Part shown: positions 59,015 through 64,000 of the stretch, one piece after another
Layout of the letters: every line of letters begins with the position of its first letter
Position numbering within the stretch: the stretch's first letter is position 1
Assembly: GCF_000497045.1 (NCBI RefSeq)
Contig: NW_015961954.1
Location: 186,001-250,000, forward strand
Origin: Kalmanozyma brasiliensis GHG001
Taxonomy: Eukaryota > Basidiomycota > Ustilaginomycetes > Ustilaginales
Direction of reading: 5' to 3'
DNA length: 64,000 nt
Made by a program: the position numbers and the translations under genes
Notes under the pieces: model-generated
What the model saw: only the letters and a program-made list of their open reading frames with translations
What the model was told of the DNA's origin: nothing
The model's database searches: none

Positions 59015-62000
59015 ATGTCGGATACAGGTTCGTCCCCACGCAAAAGTCTGTCAGAACGCCGAACCAGCTTCAGCTCCATCCGATCGCGGCTACGCAAACC
59101 CAGTCTCAAGAGTGAACAGAGAAGGTCCCTGGGCGAGGACGATGATGCCAGCGCCCTCGACGTTCCGGCCGATCACGGAGAAGCGCGCTCCAAGCGCTTC
59201 TCATCCGCATCAGATCGCTCCATTCCACCGGTACCGCCTCTTCCTCCACGCTCACCCAACGCTGGTCTCGGACCTGGGAGTCCTTCTCATCTTCAAGCCA
59301 GCCCATCGCGGGCAAGCTTCAAAGCTGCCATGCCTGACTCACCAACCCCCAACAAGCGCGCCTCCATGATCAGTAACGCTTCTTCCTCCAGGAAAGAACA
59401 GCCCGCTCAAGGCGACGTCTCCGCGCTTGCCCAGACTACGCTCGGTATGACACTCGGCGCACATGAATCCGAAGAAGCTCGTCCCGACATCGATCCTAGG
59501 GGCTACGACGCGCAAGCCGCTTTCAAAGAGACAATTCCCTTGACCATGCTCTTCTTTGCCGGAACGCTCGTAGCAGCACTCGTGCTGGCAAGATACAGCA
59601 TCGTGGCGGCTGCTCTGATATCTGGCTGCAGCGGTCACATTCTCTACAAGAAGCTCAACGAGAGAGGAGACGATGCCAAGTGGGCGCTCGAGATGGAAGC
59701 GTCAGCGAGACGCCTTGCCATGCCTGGTGCAGGCGAAGAGTCGGTCGAATGGCTCAACAAGGCGCTTGCCACCGCATGGCCTCTCATCAATGCCGACTAC
59801 TTTGCTCCCTTCATCGACCTCCTCGAGGACAGTCTAATGACACAGGTGCCTGGTATTGTCCACAGCGTCCGCGTCGATGATATGGACCAGGGCTCCATTC
59901 CCTTGCGCGTCAAAAGCTTCCGCGTCCTGCCCTCGGACGACCGCGCCTTTCTCAAAGGTGCCGTAGCTCAAGCGCACAAAGATGCTGGCAAGTCAGCGGC
60001 CGATGCCCCGCCGATGCATCAGACGGAAAGCGACGATGACCAAGAAAATGTGGACGTGGGCGACTTTGTCAACCTCGAAGTCACCTTCGCCTACCGAGGA
60101 GCGGCTCCCAAGAAAGGCATGTTCCGATCCACCACCAACACAAACTCTGGACCGCTCAACACATCAGGTCCCGTTGCAGCTGACGCCAACGATGGCGACG
60201 AAGACGACGCTGAGCTCCAGGATCTGCCGACAGAAAGAATCCATTTGCTTCTCAACCTCAGCGTGGGTCTTCAGAAGCTTGCCGCTGTGTCCATCCCTGT
60301 GTGGATCGAGATGGTTGGCATCGAAGGCAAAGCGCGTGTCCGTCTGCAGATGACGCCGGTAGCTCCATTTGTTAAGTCCGCAGCTCTGACGTTCGTCGGA
60401 GCACCCACACTCGAGATGTCCGCCAAGCCTCTGGGCAAGAAGATGGTCATCGACGCCATGAATCTGCCCTTCATGTCTACATACGTGCTTCACGCAGTCG
60501 AGGACGTCATCAAAGGCTTCATCGCGCCGCTGTCCTACACCATCGACGTCGCTGGCCTCCTAGGAGCAGGCGATGGCCCGCAGGACGTCTATGCGCTCGG
60601 TGTCATTTGCTTCGTGCTTCACCAGGCAGACGACCTCGCTGCAGCGGACTCCAATGGTCAGAGCGATCCCTTCGTGCAGGCTTCGTTCGCCCGAGCAGGC
60701 AAGCCGCTCTTCACGTCTCGCATCGTTCGAAAGAAGCGCGACGCCGTTTGGCAAGAGACCGGGTTTCTGCTTGTCTCACCGGATGAGGTGCGCGACCACG
60801 ATCGTCTGCGGTTCACGGTGTTCGACGCCGACCGCTTCTCGGCGGACGACCCGCTTGGCAAGGTCGAGATCTCACTGCATCGCCTCATCCACAAATTCCG
60901 TCCAGGCGGCGAAGCCCGCAGCACCAATCTGCTCGAAACGCGGACAGACAAGCTGCTGCCGATGAGAAAGGGCAATGCAGTGCAAGGAACGCTCAAGTAC
61001 AGCGTTGGCTTCTTTGGTCTCGCCCATGCTCCCGGCACCGGTCATGCTCCTTCCCGACGCAAACTACTTCAAGGCACATCAACCACAGTCAAGAACGAGA
61101 GCGACGACATCGACCTAGTCTCTCCGATCGACGGCAAGCGCAAAGCAGACGACAAAGACGACAGCGCTGGCTTGTTGCCCGCGTCTGGCAAGCTGGAGGA
61201 CGAACCGACCGAGTCTGCTGCCGACTCGGATCTCAGTGCCTATATGACCGGCTTCGACAAATTCGTTCATGGCCTCGGCCTGCCAATGGACGACGATGTC
61301 CTCCGCCAGAGGAAGCAGCGCAAAGCTCGTGTTCAGAAGCTGGCCACCATGATTGAAGGTGCAAAACAGGCCACGGCTCATCCACCTTTGGCTGAGCTGC
61401 CGTCAGGTATTCTCGCGTTCCACATTCATTCAATCACGGGTCTCGAGGTGCCTTCTACACAACGATCGCTGGGTACCTCCAAGAGGCTGTCTGCAAAGCC
61501 AAGGCATGGGCTTGCGCCAACCGACGAGAAGCAGGCCGAAGGTGGCGCTGGCGGCAAGCTGCCGTCGTCGTACGTGCAGGTGTTCCTGAACGACGAGGCC
61601 ATCTTCCGCACTCGAACCAAGACATTGAACCCGCGGCCTTACATCAATGCAGGCAGCGAGCGCTTCATCGGCGACTGGACGACCGCAAGGTTGGACTTTG
61701 CAGTGCGCGATGCTCGTATGCGCGAAGGCGATGCGATCCTGGGTTGCGTCGGTCTGCAATTGGCAGATGTCCTGACGAAGAGCAGCCGCTCGACTGGCTG
61801 GTACACGCTCACTGGTGGTCTCGGCTACGGCAAGATTCGCATCACGTTGCTGTTCCGTAGCGTCGAGCTTTCGGTGCCACGTCCGCTGCGTGGCTGGAAC
61901 GTGGGTATCGTCGAGATTGCCAAGGTCAAGGTCACGGGTGTGCCGCAGTCTTTGCTCGACAAGAAAGCATGCCACCTTTCGGTGGAGACAGTCGGCGGCA

Positions 62001-62977
62001 AGACAAGCACGGACGACACCCTGCCTGTTGATGACTACGAGTCCGGTGCGGGCGACGCAGCTACCGTTAGCTATGACTGGCCGCTCAAAGAGCCCATCCG
62101 CTTGCCTGTCCGACAGAGGTATCCCAACTCGCTGTACCTGAGTCTGCGGACCGACTCACGCTTGCCGGGACGCTCGCATCACCATGCGTGGGCGTTCGTG
62201 CCACTCAATCGAGTTGCCGACGAGATGCGCATCCAACGTCGGATTCGCTTGTTCGAGACGTCGGACTGGGACGAGGTGGAGCAGGACGTGTTGCGCGCCA
62301 CGAGCGATCCGAAGCTGCTGCAGACGCAAGACGATTCCGTCAAGTCCAAGCTGCTGCCCGTACTGGAAGATGTCTGCCACACGGGATCTGCCACGATCTC
62401 CGACGAGGCGCTCCGAGCTGCCAATCTCAAAGCTGTGGGCTGGATCGAGATCGACATGATCTTCCACCGAGGCATTGCCCCAGAGCACCGATCCTGCACC
62501 GCTGGCGATTCCGAAATGCGTTTCGCATTCGAGTCGTACATGACGCTGCTTGACGCAGGCGAACGAGCGCGACCTCGCACGCTAGCCTCCGAACGACGAT
62601 CCCCCAGCAAAGCCGCCTCCACCCACCGCAGAACCGCATCCAACACCTCCGACCTCGGCCTCTCCACCTCGCAATCCGCCCAATTCGGAGAAGACGTCGG
62701 CGACGACGACGACTCGCTCTACGCACAATCGCTCACCGAATCGCAGCTCGACGAATTGGCCTCCGACGCCGACTCGGACAGCCCAGAAGGCCGCCGTGCC
62801 CAAGCCCGGGCTCTGCACAGAAACCAGCGCGGCGCCGCCCAGATCAAAGGCTTCCGCACGTTGACATGGATGAAGACCAACGCCGAGGATAGCATGGCCA
62901 AGATGAAACGCCAGTTCGAGAGTAAGAAGTCCAAGCGGATCGGCAAGATGGAGGCTGAGGGGATTTCACATTTCTGA
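59015..62977 (+). CDS. SMP- and C2-domain lipid-transfer protein (Mug190/tricalbin-like)
   Basis: A single exon of 1320 residues. Residues 1-160 are Ser/Arg-rich and disordered. A hydrophobic hairpin lies at about 173-212 (PLTMLFFAGTLVAALVLA; IVAAALISGCSGHILY) and would anchor it in the ER. The SMP domain runs from about 240 (SVEWLNKALATAWPLINADY) to about 510, with an Asp/Glu-rich insertion near 340-405. C2 domains start near 523 (ALGVICFVLHQADDLAAADS) and 791 (SGILAFHIHSITGLEVPS). A more divergent C2-like segment starts at about 961 (VGIVEIAKVKVTG). By family, SMP domains form lipid-carrying tubes at ER contact sites and C2 domains grip the partner membrane. The three C2 regions and overall size fit fission-yeast Mug190 best. 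The C-terminus is basic. Confidence 0.88.
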   Translation: MSDTGSSPRKSLSERRTSFSSIRSRLRKPSLKSEQRRSLGEDDDASALDVPADHGEARSKRFSSASDRSIPPVPPLPPRSPNAGLGPGSPSHLQASPSRASFKAAMPDSPTPNKRASMISNASSSRKEQPAQGDVSALAQTTLGMTLGAHESEEARPDIDPRGYDAQAAFKETIPLTMLFFAGTLVAALVLARYSIVAAALISGCSGHILYKKLNERGDDAKWALEMEASARRLAMPGAGEESVEWLNKALATAWPLINADYFAPFIDLLEDSLMTQVPGIVHSVRVDDMDQGSIPLRVKSFRVLPSDDRAFLKGAVAQAHKDAGKSAADAPPMHQTESDDDQENVDVGDFVNLEVTFAYRGAAPKKGMFRSTTNTNSGPLNTSGPVAADANDGDEDDAELQDLPTERIHLLLNLSVGLQKLAAVSIPVWIEMVGIEGKARVRLQMTPVAPFVKSAALTFVGAPTLEMSAKPLGKKMVIDAMNLPFMSTYVLHAVEDVIKGFIAPLSYTIDVAGLLGAGDGPQDVYALGVICFVLHQADDLAAADSNGQSDPFVQASFARAGKPLFTSRIVRKKRDAVWQETGFLLVSPDEVRDHDRLRFTVFDADRFSADDPLGKVEISLHRLIHKFRPGGEARSTNLLETRTDKLLPMRKGNAVQGTLKYSVGFFGLAHAPGTGHAPSRRKLLQGTSTTVKNESDDIDLVSPIDGKRKADDKDDSAGLLPASGKLEDEPTESAADSDLSAYMTGFDKFVHGLGLPMDDDVLRQRKQRKARVQKLATMIEGAKQATAHPPLAELPSGILAFHIHSITGLEVPSTQRSLGTSKRLSAKPRHGLAPTDEKQAEGGAGGKLPSSYVQVFLNDEAIFRTRTKTLNPRPYINAGSERFIGDWTTARLDFAVRDARMREGDAILGCVGLQLADVLTKSSRSTGWYTLTGGLGYGKIRITLLFRSVELSVPRPLRGWNVGIVEIAKVKVTGVPQSLLDKKACHLSVETVGGKTSTDDTLPVDDYESGAGDAATVSYDWPLKEPIRLPVRQRYPNSLYLSLRTDSRLPGRSHHHAWAFVPLNRVADEMRIQRRIRLFETSDWDEVEQDVLRATSDPKLLQTQDDSVKSKLLPVLEDVCHTGSATISDEALRAANLKAVGWIEIDMIFHRGIAPEHRSCTAGDSEMRFAFESYMTLLDAGERARPRTLASERRSPSKAASTHRRTASNTSDLGLSTSQSAQFGEDVGDDDDSLYAQSLTESQLDELASDADSDSPEGRRAQARALHRNQRGAAQIKGFRTLTWMKTNAEDSMAKMKRQFESKKSKRIGKMEAEGISHF

Positions 62978-64000
62978 TGCGGACGGGCAAGCACGATGAT
63001 ATGTTGACGCTCATGATATCCAATTTCCTCGCGAATCGTCACCATCCAAACAGCGTGTCGATTGAGAAGAGTTTACAGTGATCGCCTGTGAGAGTGATGA
63101 CGGCGCAAGTGATACTGAGCAAGAGGGCCTCATTTGATGCAGTCTCGGTCTATTGACACGGGCGCTTCATCTTGTCATGGTGTCCTACTCGACGATGACC
63201 ACCTCCAGCACATGAAAGCATAAAAATGGTCGCTACTGTCAGAGGAAGTGACGGACCAGACGCTTGATAAGCGCACCTACTCCCATGATATCCAATGCGT
63301 TCGTCGTCACCAATCTGAGCCCCTGTGGCGTTTACAGGGGCGCAGCGTTCGACCGCGAAACTTAAGGCAGGAGCGTGTCGTTCTGAGGAATCAATACAAA
63401 GCACGGCAAGCCATCCATTGATATCCCATCCGATGCGTCGATCATCGCCTTGCGTAGCATACGAAGTTAGGACCGCGCTGCCATGATTGTCTGAAGGACT
63501 GATGACGCTTCCTGTAGTGACGGGGCGAGCGCTTCGACAACCGGAACAGCGGTCCGGCCGGCGTCTTGATCTCAAAATCGGCGATCCAACTCTTCGCTTG
63601 GCAGCCACGCTGCCCAAAAAGAAAGCCGAAGAGCTCAACAGACACGCCTATGACAACACTTTTTTCTGGAAATTTGGAATTTTGCCCCCTCCCGCCTAAG
63701 TGCAAGTTTGCCAAGCGAGCACGGCACAGCATCGATTACGCTGGGCTGCCTACAAATTTAGAAATGCTTTCCCCCTCAACTGGGCCGTGCGGCAGCGCAG
63801 GCGGCGCCCACTGGTGGTGGTGACTGATTGTGCGTGAGCTCTATCTTTCGCTTCGCGCCTCTCGCAAAACAGATTACCGCTCGTTGCTTTTCGTTCCTCA
63901 CCATCAACGTCGGCCCTCCGCTTCTCATCGGGCTTCCTGCGAGGACAAGTACACCACGAACGACGAATACATACCTAGCTACCAGCAGGCTTGAGGTGAT
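62978..64000. other. Right-end intergenic region
   Basis: No gene is supported. Degenerate repeats around GATATCC occur at 63012, 63283 and 63418. The last 230 bp has no ATG on the plus strand and is C-rich, like the leaders elsewhere in the window, so a plus-strand gene probably begins beyond the right edge. Confidence 0.45.
63012..63450 (+). repeat. Degenerate GATATCC-containing repeats
   Basis: CATGATATCCAAT followed by TCG-rich DNA and TCACCA occurs at 63012 and 63283. A weaker copy (TTGATATCCCATCCGATGCGT) begins near 63418, and a more diverged one may lie near 63178. Similarity is limited to about 30 bp. Confidence 0.4.

Overview
The window looks like a gene-dense stretch of a basidiomycete fungal chromosome. 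It most resembles a smut or smut-like yeast (Ustilaginomycetes). The reasons are GC-rich DNA, mostly intron-poor genes with short introns (63-99 nt) carrying CTGAC/CTAAC branch sites, a Puc1/Cln-type G1 cyclin, an APSES/KilA-N regulator and a Hus1 checkpoint protein. The genus is an inference; no ribosomal or mitochondrial marker is present. Several coding regions need splicing, and several long open frames begin at TTG or GTG. In those cases I moved the start to the first good ATG.

Layout. 1-9,971: 3' part of a hybrid histidine kinase (+), a long gap whose last 1.1 kb is an ATG-free leader, a Crz1-like C2H2 factor (+), U1-70K (-) and proteasome subunit alpha7 (+). 9,972-14,042: a gene-poor gap with degenerate repeats, two hairpins and a possible spliced transcript. 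14,043-23,062: an APSES/KilA-N factor (+), dolichol kinase (+), a repeat cluster and a SUMO-like protein with a long ATG-free leader (+). 23,233-30,306: a small membrane or secreted protein (-), SmD2 (-), cytosolic GluRS (+) and a ubiquitin-like membrane protein (-). 30,849-42,795: VPS28 (+), HUS1 (-), RPN2 (+), a threonine aldolase fused to a Pcc1 domain (-), mitochondrial GatB (+) and a LYAR-finger/ESF2 fusion (-). 42,796-47,477: a 4.7 kb gap upstream of a G1 cyclin. 47,478-62,977: G1 cyclin (+), homoaconitase (+), SVF1 (-), TFIIB (-), NUP84 (+) and an SMP/C2 lipid-transfer protein (+). The last kilobase is non-coding and may lead into a gene to the right.

How the genes relate. Most are housekeeping genes: splicing (U1-70K, SmD2), proteasome (alpha7, RPN2), translation (GluRS, GatB, the Pcc1 domain), ribosome biogenesis (LYAR-ESF2), membrane traffic and contact sites (VPS28, SMP/C2 protein), genome integrity (HUS1), transcription (TFIIB) and lysine synthesis (homoaconitase). 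They are not an operon; many are divergent pairs sharing 0.4-0.8 kb promoters.

The most unusual points are: (1) a continuous frame joining threonine aldolase to a KEOPS Pcc1 domain, linking threonine breakdown with threonine-dependent t6A tRNA modification; (2) a LYAR zinc finger joined to ESF2/ABT1; (3) a SUMO-like domain at the end of a 382-residue acidic protein that keeps a diglycine at the SUMO processing position; (4) long ATG-free leaders before three regulatory or SUMO-like genes; (5) degenerate tandem repeats and strong palindromes in the gene-poor gaps.
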